The notes under the pieces: generated by a model
Told to the model about the DNA's origin: nothing
The model's input: only the letters and a program-made list of their open reading frames with translations
Database searches by the model: none
Shown here: positions 8,976 through 18,176 of the stretch, one piece after another
Layout of the letters: each line of letters starts with the position of its first letter
Position numbering within the stretch: the stretch's first letter is position 1
Made by a program: the position numbers and the translations under genes
Assembly: GCA_902587325.1 (NCBI GenBank)
Contig: CACIKV010000002.1
Location: 1-64,000, forward strand
From: an uncultured Bacteroidota bacterium
GTDB taxonomy: Bacteria > Bacteroidota > Bacteroidia > Flavobacteriales > Flavobacteriaceae
DNA length: 64,000 nt
Direction: 5' to 3'

Positions 8976-11375
8976 ATGAATTTTAATCTGATATTTATCC
9001 CAATTGCCCTTTCTATTTTGGGTTTAATTTACATGTTTATTAAAGCTAGATGGGTCAAGAAACAAGATCCAGGATCTGAAAAAATGGTTTCCATCAGTGC
9101 TGCAATTAAGAATGGTGCTTTAGCCTTTTTAAATGCTGAATACAAACTATTATTATTCTTTGTTGTCGGTTCATCAATTGCACTTTTTCTAATATCAACA
9201 ATGGTTGATACAACAAGTTGGTTTATAATTCCAGCATTCATAGTTGGCGCTTGCTTTTCTGGCTTAGCTGGGAATATTGGTATGCGAATAGCAACCGATG
9301 CAAACTCAAGAACAACACAAGCAGCAAGAACTAGTTTACCAAAAGCTCTAAATGTAGCCTTTGGTGGAGGAACTGTTATGGGATTAGGTGTTGCAGGCTT
9401 AGCTGTTTTTGGATTAAGTCTTTTTTTCATGTTTTTTGCTAATTATTTTATTACGGAGAATGGAAATTTTTATAATGAAATGACAGTTGTATTAGAATCT
9501 TTAGCTGGTTTCTCTCTTGGAGCTGAGTCTATTGCTCTTTTTGCAAGAGTTGGTGGTGGTATATATACAAAAGCAGCTGATGTTGGAGCAGATCTTGTTG
9601 GAAAAGTTGAAGCTGGTATTCCAGAGGATGATCCAAGAAATCCTGCTACAATTGCTGATAATGTTGGTGATAATGTTGGTGATGTTGCGGGTATGGGAGC
9701 CGATCTTTTTGGAAGTTACGTTGCAACTGTTCTGGCATCAATGGTTCTTGGAAATTACATTATTAAAGACATGTCTGATTTTTCATCTGAACAGTTTTCA
9801 GATGCGTTTAATGGAATTGGACCAATTTTACTTCCACTTTTTATAGCTGGTGTTGGTATAATTGCCTCAATTATTGGGACATTATTTATTAAGGTAAAAA
9901 ATAATGATGCTAAAGAAGCTCAAGTTCAATCAGCGCTAAACACAGGAAATATTATTTCAATCATTGTTACCCTATTTTCCTGTTGGTTTTTAATTGACTG
10001 GCTTCTTCCAGAAACTATAAATGGAATGAAATTTTTTGGGGAAGGAACAAAAGATATTCCAAGCATTAATATTTTTTATTCAACAATTGTTGGTTTAGCA
10101 GTTGGATATCTAATATCATTATTCACTGAATATTACACTGCTCTTGGAAAGAAACCAGTTTTGAATATTGTTAGAAACTCATCTACTGGTGCTGCTACAA
10201 ATATTATCGCAGGTCTGGCCACTGGTATGAAATCAACTTTTTCATCAGTTATTTTGTTTGCTCTAGCTATTTGGGGATCATATACTCTAGGTGGCTTTTA
10301 TGGCGTAGCAATTGCTGCTTCTGCTATGATGGCAACTACTGCTATGCAACTAGCGATAGATGCTTTTGGACCTATCTCCGATAATGCTGGTGGAGTTGCT
10401 GAAATGAGTGAACTTCCAAAGGAGGTTAGAGAAAGAACTGATATTCTTGATTCTGTTGGTAATACTACTGCTGCAACAGGTAAAGGATTTGCTATTGCTT
10501 CTGCTGCTCTTACTGCCCTTGCGTTATTCGCAGCATACGTTACTTTTACTGGAATTGATGGTATCAATATTTTTAAGGCGGATGTATTGGCTGCTTTATT
10601 CATTGGAGGAATGATACCAGTAATCTTTTCTGCATTAGCGATGGAGTCTGTTGGTAAAGCTGCAATGAAGATGGTTGAGGAGGTTAGAAGACAATTTAAA
10701 GAAATACCTGGAATACTCGAGGGAAAGGCTAAACCAGATTATGAAAAATGTGTAGAAATTTCTACAAATGCAGCTTTAAAAGAGATGCTTTTACCTGGAT
10801 TAATCACAATTATAACACCTGTATTGATCGGATTTATTATTGGAGCTGAAGCTTTAGGAAGCTACATGGCTGGTGTTGCGGTTTCAGGTGTTTTGTGGGC
10901 AATATTCCAAAACAATGCTGGTGGCGCGTGGGATAATGCAAAAAAATCATTTGAAGCTGGAGTCGAAATTAATGGAAAAATTGAAAAGAAAGGCTCTGAT
11001 GCATACAAAGCTGCAGTAACTGGAGATACTGTTGGAGACCCATTTAAAGACACATCTGGTCCGTCAATGAACATCTTAATTAAGTTAACTTGTTTAGTTG
11101 GTTTAGTTATAGCCCCAATACTTGGAGATCATAGCTCTGAAATTTCAGAATATAATGATTTGAAAAATATTGAAAAAAATGTTGTTTTAGAAATCAATGA
11201 AGAAAATCCAAATGAAAGTTCACTTACAATAGTAACCAGGTCCGTTGATAACGGTTTAGTTACTGAAAATACTGAAAAATGTTATGGCTCCAGAGCTGAA
11301 CTTTTGTTAATGGCTGCAAAAATTTCAGGAAATCAACATGAAAATGAAATTTCAGTAATACAAAAAAATAAATAG
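8976..11375 (+). CDS. hppA: Membrane-bound ion-pumping pyrophosphatase, K+-dependent type
   Basis: This integral membrane enzyme couples pyrophosphate hydrolysis to Na+ or H+ pumping. It has 799 residues and about 16 hydrophobic segments. The substrate-binding signatures are complete: [20 protein letters not shown] near residue 190, [28 protein letters not shown], the second-half [11 protein letters not shown], and [15 protein letters not shown]. The [10 protein letters not shown] stretch near residue 495 has Ala where K+-independent enzymes have Lys, so this should be the K+-requiring subfamily. Na+ versus H+ specificity cannot be settled by eye. A hydrophilic tail of about 85 residues follows the last membrane helix. 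It lies 36 bp after pdhB and converges with the kinase gene at a 10-bp gap. Confidence 0.97.
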   Translation: MNFNLIFIPIALSILGLIYMFIKARWVKKQDPGSEKMVSISAAIKNGALAFLNAEYKLLLFFVVGSSIALFLISTMVDTTSWFIIPAFIVGACFSGLAGNIGMRIATDANSRTTQAARTSLPKALNVAFGGGTVMGLGVAGLAVFGLSLFFMFFANYFITENGNFYNEMTVVLESLAGFSLGAESIALFARVGGGIYTKAADVGADLVGKVEAGIPEDDPRNPATIADNVGDNVGDVAGMGADLFGSYVATVLASMVLGNYIIKDMSDFSSEQFSDAFNGIGPILLPLFIAGVGIIASIIGTLFIKVKNNDAKEAQVQSALNTGNIISIIVTLFSCWFLIDWLLPETINGMKFFGEGTKDIPSINIFYSTIVGLAVGYLISLFTEYYTALGKKPVLNIVRNSSTGAATNIIAGLATGMKSTFSSVILFALAIWGSYTLGGFYGVAIAASAMMATTAMQLAIDAFGPISDNAGGVAEMSELPKEVRERTDILDSVGNTTAATGKGFAIASAALTALALFAAYVTFTGIDGINIFKADVLAALFIGGMIPVIFSALAMESVGKAAMKMVEEVRRQFKEIPGILEGKAKPDYEKCVEISTNAALKEMLLPGLITIITPVLIGFIIGAEALGSYMAGVAVSGVLWAIFQNNAGGAWDNAKKSFEAGVEINGKIEKKGSDAYKAAVTGDTVGDPFKDTSGPSMNILIKLTCLVGLVIAPILGDHSSEISEYNDLKNIEKNVVLEINEENPNESSLTIVTRSVDNGLVTENTEKCYGSRAELLLMAAKISGNQHENEISVIQKNK

Positions 11376-11385
11376 TCAGTGGATT

Positions 11386-11991
11386 TTATTTTAGCTTAGA
11401 ATCAATACTTTTAATGATTGATTTAAAATCATTTTTGTTTTCTACAAAATCTATATTATCAACTTCAATGATCAATAAATTGCTTTTATCATAACTCTGA
11501 ATCCAGGCTTCATACCTTTCATTAAGTCTACTCAAATATTCAATACTTATGGAATTCTCATAATCCCTTCCCCTTTTATGAATTTGATCAACAAGATTTG
11601 GGATTCCACTTCGCAAGTAAATTAATAAATCTGGATCTTTTACAAATGAGTCCAAAGTATTAAAAATAGATTTATAATTTTCAAAATCACGATTAGTCAT
11701 TAGTCCCATTGACTTAAGGTTGGGAGCAAATATAAAAGCGTCCTCGTATATTGTTCTATCCTGTATAGTATTCTTACCATTACTAGAACACTCTAGCATT
11801 TGATTAAATCTACTGTTTAAAAAATAGATTTGAAGATTAAATGACCACCTATCCATTCTTTCGTAAAAATCATCTAAATATGGATTTTTGAGCACATCCT
11901 CGTAGTGTGGTTCCCAATTATAATGATTAGCTAACATTTCTGTAAGAGTTGTTTTTCCTGCTCCAATATTTCCAGCTATAGCTATATGCAT
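11386..11991 (-). CDS. Deoxynucleoside kinase (dNK/DGK family)
   Basis: The 201-residue protein should phosphorylate deoxynucleosides to 5'-monophosphates for salvage. The P-loop is at the extreme N-terminus (IAIAGNIGAGKTTL). It is followed by the acceptor-site ERMDRWSFNLQIYFLNSRF and the catalytic DRTIYEDAFIFA, which is the conserved D-R-[ST] motif of this family. The lid-like RGRDYENSI and the YEAWI segment also fit dAdo/dGuo kinases. It stands alone, convergent with hppA and divergent from the GLPGLI gene. Specificity for dA, dG or dC cannot be assigned. Confidence 0.92.
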   Translation of the reverse strand: MHIAIAGNIGAGKTTLTEMLANHYNWEPHYEDVLKNPYLDDFYERMDRWSFNLQIYFLNSRFNQMLECSSNGKNTIQDRTIYEDAFIFAPNLKSMGLMTNRDFENYKSIFNTLDSFVKDPDLLIYLRSGIPNLVDQIHKRGRDYENSISIEYLSRLNERYEAWIQSYDKSNLLIIEVDNIDFVENKNDFKSIIKSIDSKLK

Positions 11992-11995
11992 GGTT

Positions 11996-12026
11996 TTTGA
12001 TACTTAACTAATGTATAATAATTTTG
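11996..12026 (+). promoter_or_regulatory. Bacteroidota-type promoter for the GLPGLI operon
   Basis: A -33 TTTG (11996-11999) is followed after 19 bp by an exact -7 element TAATTTTG (12019-12026). This is the canonical spacing for the flavobacterial housekeeping sigma and lies about 65 bp before the GLPGLI start. Confidence 0.65.
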
Positions 12027-12090
12027 AAAATATTTTAAATAAATATTAAACTATTTAAAATAATTGATGTCTATTAATATAACTAGCAAA

Positions 12091-12909
12091 ATGAAAAAAA
12101 TACTTTTACTTATAATATTAGTCTCGTTTGTAAGTTTTTCTCAGGATTTTCAAGGAAAAGCTTTTTACATGTCAAAAATTAATGTTGATAAATCTTGGAT
12201 GGATAATATGCGGTCTCCAACAAGAAAGGCATACATGGAAGATATGATAAAAAAAAATACAGAGAAAAATTACGTTCTCGAGTTCAGTTCTACTGAATCT
12301 TTTTATACTGAAAAAGAAAAAATTGAAATTGGAGAGTCTCAAGGATATAATTGGATGGCCACATATATTGGTGAAAATATTGGGAAACTTTATAAAAATT
12401 TGCAGGATAAAGAAACAATTAATGAAACCGAAATGATGGGAAAGTTTTTTTTAATTTCAGATCCTATTGAACAAATAAAATGGAAAATGACTGGAGAAAC
12501 TAAAAAAATTGGTCAATATAATTGCTACAAAGCCACTTATGACAAAGAAGTTCAAGAAAGGGTATTTAGTTTTGGTTCACAAAATCAAAATCAAAATAAT
12601 TTGATTACAAAAAAAGTTGAAGTTTCTGCATGGTTTACACCAGAAATCCCTGTTTCAACAGGTCCCTCATGGTATCAAGGTCTGCCAGGCTTAATTCTCG
12701 AGGTCAATGATAACAACACAACTATTTTATGTACAAAAATCGTTATAAACCCTACAGATAAGTCAAAAATAAAAAAACCTAAAAGAGGTAAAGTAATCAG
12801 TAATGTTGATTTTCTTGCATTACAAGAACAGAAAAGGCAGGAAGCTAGAGAAATGTGGCAAGCAAGGATGAGAAGATCTGGCGGTGGTAGACCATCTTCC
12901 AATAACTAA
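12091..12909 (+). CDS. GLPGLI family secreted protein
   Basis: The 272-residue protein belongs to the Bacteroidota GLPGLI family (TIGR01200), whose function is unknown. The family motif appears as WYQGLPGLILEVND near residue 200, preceded by the typical STGPSWY and by a segment in which cysteine and lysine recur (GQYNCYKATYDK). A signal peptide, MKKILLLIILVSFVSFSQ, sets the start at 12091; the track's extra nine residues begin at a TTG and are not needed. The tail is basic and low-complexity (RRSGGGRPSSNN). It is followed after 10 bp by a TonB-receptor-like barrel, its usual neighbour, which suggests a joint envelope function. Confidence 0.92.
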   Translation: MKKILLLIILVSFVSFSQDFQGKAFYMSKINVDKSWMDNMRSPTRKAYMEDMIKKNTEKNYVLEFSSTESFYTEKEKIEIGESQGYNWMATYIGENIGKLYKNLQDKETINETEMMGKFFLISDPIEQIKWKMTGETKKIGQYNCYKATYDKEVQERVFSFGSQNQNQNNLITKKVEVSAWFTPEIPVSTGPSWYQGLPGLILEVNDNNTTILCTKIVINPTDKSKIKKPKRGKVISNVDFLALQEQKRQEAREMWQARMRRSGGGRPSSNN

Positions 12910-12919
12910 ATTAATTTTA

Positions 12920-15691
12920 ATGAAAAGAGTACTAATTTTTTTTTTATTTCCATTTTTCATATATAGTCAGTCAAGTATTAGTGGAAAAATAACGGATGTT
13001 GATGGCAATGTAATAATGGGAGCCAATATTATCGCTGTCAATAATGAAACTAATGTTCTAGATGGCTTTGGAATCTCTAACGAAAATGGGTTTTACAATC
13101 TTAATCTTAAAAATAACACAGAGTTTAATATTAAAGTCACCTTCATTGGATTTTCACCTGTTGAGTTTAATATTTCACTAACTCAAAATATTACAAGAAA
13201 TTTTGCTTTGGAAGAACAGGCCGAAGCTCTAGATGAAGTTGAAATTGTATATGAAATGCCAGTAACAATTAAAGGTGATACAATTGTTTACAGTGCTGAT
13301 GCATTTAATACTGGAACTGAAAAAAAGCTTGCAGATGTCTTAAAAAATATGCCGGGTATTGAAGTTAATGATGATGGAGAAATTGAAGTGGAAGGTCAGG
13401 TAGTAAGAAAAGTACAAATTGAAGGAAAAGACTTCTTTGATGGGGATTCAAAATTAGCAACTCAAAACTTACCGGCGAAAGCTGTTGGAAAAGTTGAAGT
13501 ATTAAGAAATTTTACAGAGAATAATCAATTAAGAGATGTAACAAACAATGAAGATAATTATGCACTTAACATCAGACTTAAGGATGGTCAAGATAAGTTT
13601 TGGTTTGGAGAGATAACAGCTGGTACTGGACCTGATGATATTCATTTAATATCCCCCAAAATATTTTACTATTCAAAAAACTTTAATTTTTCAGTTATTG
13701 GTAATTCAAATGATATTGGTCAACCTCCTTTGTCAAGAAGAGATTTTTACAGATTTGGAGGTGGATTTAATAATCTTAACGCAAGGACTGGTACATCAAT
13801 TAATATTTCATCTGATATTGGAGGAATAGGTAATTTACAAAACAATCGTGCTAAATCGATAGAATCAGAACTTTTGGCAACAAATTTTTCGCTATCAAAT
13901 GATAAAGGATTAGAAATTAGTGGTTTTAGTATTTTTTCGTCAAACGTTAATGAGATAGAAGAAAAAATTAGTAGAACATATTTTACAAATAATATTACTG
14001 AAGAAACTGGACGTAATGTTCTTCAAAATAATGAATTAGAATTATATAAATTTTCTATAGAGTATGAACCAAATGATATTTTCCAGTTAGAATACAATAT
14101 ATTATTAAATCAAAGCAATCAAAATGAAAATACTGATTTGACATCTATGTACGGAAGAGGTTTGAATCGAGTTAATGAACTATTAAATATTGGAAGAATT
14201 CAAACCCCATATTCTTTAAATCAAGAATTAAAAATGTACTACACTGCTGGTGAAAAAAATATTTTTTCATTAGAAGCTCAGCATTTAGACCAAGAAGAAG
14301 ATCCAATTGGTTCATCTGTTAGAGAATTCAATCCATTTTTGAATTTAATTGATTTTGATACAAATCAATCTTCCTACAATACAACTCAAAACAGAAATAT
14401 TAGAACCAAAAAGTTTGAAACCAAATTTGATTATTATTATTTGATTAATGATCAATCTAATATTAATATTACACTAGGGATTACAGATGTATCTCAAAAT
14501 TATGCTTCAAATTTCTTTCAAACATTGGATTCTGGACAAATTAAAAGTTTTAATGATCAACTTTATGCTAATAATGTTGATTTTAATTTTACCGATTCTT
14601 ACATAGCCTTAAAGTACAGAATTAGAACAGGTATCTTTACTTTTGATCCTGGATTAACTTTTCACTCTTACAGCACTAACAATAGTCAATATGGAGATTA
14701 TTTTGAAACAAAAATAAGTGATGTTAGACCTAACTTTAGAGTTAATTTACAATTTAAAAAAACAGAAAGTTTAATTTTAACTTACAGACAGACAACTCAA
14801 TTTACGGATGTAAACAATTTAGCTAAAGCTTATGTTTTCAATAACTATAATAATTTATTTCAAGGTGAACCTGAACTTGAGGCAGGTAAGGTAATTAATT
14901 ATAATTTAAATTATAGAAGTATTAATCAGTTTAATTTTACTAATGTTTTTGCAGGTGCTAATTATTCCAAAAGATCCAATTCCATTCAATCAAGAACAAC
15001 TTTAGTTGGTGTAAATCAAGTTAGAAAACCTACTAATTCAAGTTTTCCAGTAGAATCCTATTCACTATATGGGAGGATTGATAAAAGAACTAAAAATTTA
15101 AAAGGTGAAATTGGAGTTAGATACAATTTTAGTGAATTTAATAATATTGTCAATGATCAAATAAGTAAGACTGAAAACTTAGGTCAAAATTATTCCGTCA
15201 GTTTAGCAACTAATTTTAGAGATAAGCCAAATATTGAGATTGGATATAGATATAATATAAATAAGTACAATAATAGCTTTAATAGTGTTGAAAATACTTT
15301 TTATAGAGAAACGCCATATGTAAGAGTTGATGCATTTTTTGGGAAAGGTTTTGTTTTTAATTCTGAGTATAGTTACAACTATTATAAGAATCAAAATGAA
15401 GTACTTAATGATTTTAGATTTTGGGACGCTGATATATCATTTGAAAAGGAGGGTTCGAAGTGGGAGTATAGTATTGGAGTTACCAACATTTTGAATGATC
15501 AATCAATAAATAGAGATTCGGCCAATGATCTTTCCTCACAAACTAGGATGTATTTAATTCAACCAAGATATATTTTATTTAAATTAAAGTATGATTTAAC
15601 TGCATTTGGAGGCAGTAAAAAATCTGTAGATAAAAATAACAGTTCTAAAGCTAATCTTAGAGGAAATAGAGGGGGAGGAAAGCTTAAGTAG
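12920..15691 (+). CDS. TonB-receptor-like outer membrane beta-barrel protein with carboxypeptidase-regulatory domain
   Basis: The 923-residue protein starts at 12920 with a signal peptide (MKRVLIFFLFPFFIYSQ); the track's 12 extra residues overlap the upstream gene. Residues 18-95 form a CarboxypepD_reg-like domain (ISGKITDVDGNVIMGANIIAVNN). A plug-like region follows (KLADVLKNMPGIEVNDDGEIEVEGQVV, IEGKDFFDGDSKLAT). The rest is a barrel rich in aromatic, alternating strands. This subtype travels with GLPGLI proteins in flavobacteria and, unlike SusC proteins, has no SusD partner here. The ligand is unknown. The C-terminus is basic and Gly-rich (RGNRGGGKLK), not the aromatic residue usual for barrels, and may be a short tail beyond the last strand. 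Confidence 0.9.
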   Translation: MKRVLIFFLFPFFIYSQSSISGKITDVDGNVIMGANIIAVNNETNVLDGFGISNENGFYNLNLKNNTEFNIKVTFIGFSPVEFNISLTQNITRNFALEEQAEALDEVEIVYEMPVTIKGDTIVYSADAFNTGTEKKLADVLKNMPGIEVNDDGEIEVEGQVVRKVQIEGKDFFDGDSKLATQNLPAKAVGKVEVLRNFTENNQLRDVTNNEDNYALNIRLKDGQDKFWFGEITAGTGPDDIHLISPKIFYYSKNFNFSVIGNSNDIGQPPLSRRDFYRFGGGFNNLNARTGTSINISSDIGGIGNLQNNRAKSIESELLATNFSLSNDKGLEISGFSIFSSNVNEIEEKISRTYFTNNITEETGRNVLQNNELELYKFSIEYEPNDIFQLEYNILLNQSNQNENTDLTSMYGRGLNRVNELLNIGRIQTPYSLNQELKMYYTAGEKNIFSLEAQHLDQEEDPIGSSVREFNPFLNLIDFDTNQSSYNTTQNRNIRTKKFETKFDYYYLINDQSNINITLGITDVSQNYASNFFQTLDSGQIKSFNDQLYANNVDFNFTDSYIALKYRIRTGIFTFDPGLTFHSYSTNNSQYGDYFETKISDVRPNFRVNLQFKKTESLILTYRQTTQFTDVNNLAKAYVFNNYNNLFQGEPELEAGKVINYNLNYRSINQFNFTNVFAGANYSKRSNSIQSRTTLVGVNQVRKPTNSSFPVESYSLYGRIDKRTKNLKGEIGVRYNFSEFNNIVNDQISKTENLGQNYSVSLATNFRDKPNIEIGYRYNINKYNNSFNSVENTFYRETPYVRVDAFFGKGFVFNSEYSYNYYKNQNEVLNDFRFWDADISFEKEGSKWEYSIGVTNILNDQSINRDSANDLSSQTRMYLIQPRYILFKLKYDLTAFGGSKKSVDKNNSSKANLRGNRGGGKLK

Positions 15692-15707
15692 TTATTTATT
15701 TATAATT

Positions 15708-16733
15708 TTGAATGTGCTTTCAAGGACATTCAACATTCTTTGTTTATTAATTTCCCCAATTTTATATACTCAATCTGGACTAGAGAATATTCTTTTAGCT
15801 GGTGAAACAGACTCAAAAAATTTGTTTAATGGTTATCTGCAACCAGTAATGAAGGGTTCAATATATTTAATGAATTCCGGATGGTATTCAACTGCAAAAG
15901 TTCATAAAAAATTTGGATTTGATTTAACGGTATCTTTAAACTCCATATTGGTGCCAGATACTGAAAAATCTTTTGATATTTCAAGCTTCAATTTTATTCA
16001 ATCAAATTCCAACTCTTTACCAACTATTTTTGGGGAAAGTGTAAATAATGAACTTGCAGTTATAATACCTAAAAACAATGTTCAACCCCAATTATCGAGT
16101 TCGTTTCTGGCACCTGGTGGAATTAAGGATAAGTTTCCGTTAGGTTTTGTTTCATCACCCTTAGTTCAAGCTTCATTAGGTTTACCATTTAAATCGGAAA
16201 TTACAATAAGATACCTACCAGAATATAATAGAAATCGTATATATTTTTCAAGTTATGGATTTGGTTTAAAACATGATCTTACACAGTATTTTAAGTTTTT
16301 CAACAAAATTCCTGCCCTCAGTTTATCTGCATTTGGTGCTGTTTCATTTATGAATATTAATTATGATATTCAATCAACAAAAAGTTTTAATGGATCAAAT
16401 CAAGCTGCAACATTTGATATTTCAAATTACAAATTTCAAATGCTCTCTTCTTTGAATTTATCAATATTTGAAATCTATGCTGGTATAGGAATTTCAGGCG
16501 GAAAATCTTCTTTTGAATTAATAGGTGAGTATGAGCTTGAACTATATACTGTAGATGATAATAATTTATTTAATATTAATGTTTCGGATCCATTTAAATT
16601 GAATTATTCAATACACGAACTAAGTAAAAATATAGGCTTAAAATTTAAATTAATTTTTTTACATGCTTTTATTGATTATACTTTTCAAGAATATGATGTA
16701 ATTTCTGTTGGAGCATCAATAAACTTTAGATAA
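15708..16733 (+). CDS. DUF6588-like outer-membrane-associated protein
   Basis: The 341-residue protein looks like the flavobacterial DUF6588 family. After a signal segment it has LENILLAGETDSKNLFNGYLQPVMKGSIYLMNSGWYSTAKVHKKFGFDLTV, the family's most conserved part. The remainder has alternating hydrophobic strands ending in VGASINFR, as in an outer-membrane barrel. No biochemical role is known. The start is uncertain: the track uses TTG at 15708, but a -7-like TAATTTTG (15703-15710) covers that codon, and GTG at 15714 is in frame. It is 16 bp after the barrel gene and probably part of the same unit. Confidence 0.7.
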   Translation: MNVLSRTFNILCLLISPILYTQSGLENILLAGETDSKNLFNGYLQPVMKGSIYLMNSGWYSTAKVHKKFGFDLTVSLNSILVPDTEKSFDISSFNFIQSNSNSLPTIFGESVNNELAVIIPKNNVQPQLSSSFLAPGGIKDKFPLGFVSSPLVQASLGLPFKSEITIRYLPEYNRNRIYFSSYGFGLKHDLTQYFKFFNKIPALSLSAFGAVSFMNINYDIQSTKSFNGSNQAATFDISNYKFQMLSSLNLSIFEIYAGIGISGGKSSFELIGEYELELYTVDDNNLFNINVSDPFKLNYSIHELSKNIGLKFKLIFLHAFIDYTFQEYDVISVGASINFR

Positions 16734-16736
16734 TTC

Positions 16737-16768
16737 TTGTTTTTTTAATTTTTTTTTTGCAAAATTTG
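16737..16768 (+). promoter_or_regulatory. Putative promoter of the metY-metX riboswitch transcript
   Basis: TTG (16737-16739) precedes AAAATTTG (16761-16768) by 21 bp. The latter differs from TAnnTTTG only at its first base. Transcription would begin just before the SAM-II aptamer, which is where it should begin if the riboswitch is used. Confidence 0.45.
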
Positions 16769-16780
16769 TCTTAATAATAA

Positions 16781-16830
16781 ACGAGGATCGATTTGACTGA
16801 TTGCAACCTCTATAAAAAAGTGCTAAAGCA
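16781..16830 (+). promoter_or_regulatory. SAM-II riboswitch aptamer
   Basis: The sequence has the SAM-II order: a P1 arm GAGG, the conserved GATTTGACTGATTGCA, the complementary P1 arm CCTC, an A-rich linker, and the conserved GCTAAA that closes the pseudoknot. Known SAM-II RNAs bind S-adenosylmethionine and hide the ribosome entry site of methionine genes. The placement directly before O-acetylhomoserine sulfhydrylase is the classical one. Just downstream, AAAGCA and TGCTTT (16825-16838) can form a small hairpin that partly overlaps the GCTAAA element, a possible part of the expression platform. I assigned this by recognition of conserved bases, not by a covariance search. Confidence 0.85.
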
Positions 16831-16880
16831 GATGCTTTCCCACTAGGTTTTGTCAAATCATATCTCTTAAAATTAAAATT

Positions 16881-18176
16881 ATGAGTGATCAAAAACTATC
16901 TACTAAAGCTCTTCATGCAGGTCATGACACTAGCTTAACACAAGGAACTAGAGCAGTTCCATTATACCAGTCAACATCATATGTATTCAATGACGCTGAT
17001 CATGCTGCCAATCTTTTTGCTTTGGCTGAACCAGGGTATATTTATACAAGATTAAATAATCCAACAAATGATGTTCTAGAACAAAGATTAGCATCTATTG
17101 AAGGTGGAATAGCCGCCGTTGTAACTGCAGGAGGAACAGCTGCAATTTCAACAACTTTATTAACTCTTTTAAAATCAGGAGATCATATTGTGGCTTCTAA
17201 TAGCCTATATGGTGGAACATACAATCTTTTAAGTGTAATGCTTCCAAGATTGGGAATAACTACAACTTTTGTAGATCCTTCTGATCCTGAAAATTTTGCT
17301 GAAGCAGTACAAGAAAATACTAGAGCTTTTTTTGCAGAATCTCTTGGTAATCCTAAACTTGATGTTTTAGACCTGTCTGAGATCTCATCCAGAGCTAAAG
17401 CATCTAAAGTTCCTTTTATTGTTGATAATACTGTAGCAACTCCAGCATTACTTAGACCTATTGAACATGGTGCTGATATAGTAATTCATTCTTTAACAAA
17501 ATTTATTAATGGAAATGGCACTGCTTTAGGTGGTGCAATCATTGATGCAGGTAAATTTGACTGGTCTAGTGGTAAGTTTCCAGAATTTACTGAGCCATCA
17601 CCTGGTTATCACGGATTGATTTACCACGATGCTCTTGGAGAGGCTTCTTTCATAGCAAAAGCTAGAGTCGAAGGATTGAGAGATATTGGTGCAGCATTAA
17701 GCCCATTTAATGCCTTTCAAATTTTACAAGGTTTAGAAACTCTTGAAATCAGAATGAAAAGACACAGTGAAAGTGCTCTTGAGTTAGCAAAGTGGTTAGA
17801 GTCAAAAGATGAGGTTGAGTGGGTAAATTACCCTGGATTGAAAAGTAGCAAATACAAAAAATTATCTGACAAGTACTTGCCTGATGGACAAAGCGGTATT
17901 GTAACTTTTGGAGTAAAAGGAGGATATGATAGTGCAAAAACAGTAGCTGATAAGACAAAAATATTCTCACTACTCGCCAATATTGGTGATTCTAAATCTT
18001 TAATTATTCACCCAGCTAGTACCACTCATTCACAATTAAATGATGATCAACAAATTTCTACTGGTGTAACAAAAGATTTAATCAGACTTTCTGTTGGTCT
18101 TGAAGATATTAATGATCTGAAAGGTGATTTAGAATTTGCATTTTCACAAATTGATTCTAAGATCTTAAGTTCTTAA
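16881..18176 (+). CDS. metY: O-acetylhomoserine sulfhydrylase (PLP enzyme)
   Basis: MetY makes homocysteine directly from O-acetylhomoserine and sulfide. The 431-residue protein shows the Cys/Met-metabolism PLP family pattern: TKALHAGHD, PLYQSTSYVF, YTRLNNPTNDVLEQRLASIEGG, FIVDNTVATP, and the PLP lysine in HSLTKFINGNGTALGG near residue 206. The length and the GNGT.LGG segment favour O-acetylhomoserine sulfhydrylase over cystathionine gamma-synthase (about 380 residues). It lies behind the SAM-II riboswitch, and its stop codon abuts the ATG of metX, so the substrate-making and substrate-using enzymes are co-translated and co-regulated. Confidence 0.95.
   Translation: MSDQKLSTKALHAGHDTSLTQGTRAVPLYQSTSYVFNDADHAANLFALAEPGYIYTRLNNPTNDVLEQRLASIEGGIAAVVTAGGTAAISTTLLTLLKSGDHIVASNSLYGGTYNLLSVMLPRLGITTTFVDPSDPENFAEAVQENTRAFFAESLGNPKLDVLDLSEISSRAKASKVPFIVDNTVATPALLRPIEHGADIVIHSLTKFINGNGTALGGAIIDAGKFDWSSGKFPEFTEPSPGYHGLIYHDALGEASFIAKARVEGLRDIGAALSPFNAFQILQGLETLEIRMKRHSESALELAKWLESKDEVEWVNYPGLKSSKYKKLSDKYLPDGQSGIVTFGVKGGYDSAKTVADKTKIFSLLANIGDSKSLIIHPASTTHSQLNDDQQISTGVTKDLIRLSVGLEDINDLKGDLEFAFSQIDSKILSS

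Noticed and set aside
9029-11074. Antisense and alternate-frame ORFs within hppA
   Set aside because: The pyrophosphatase frame carries all signatures; the others are low-complexity shadows.
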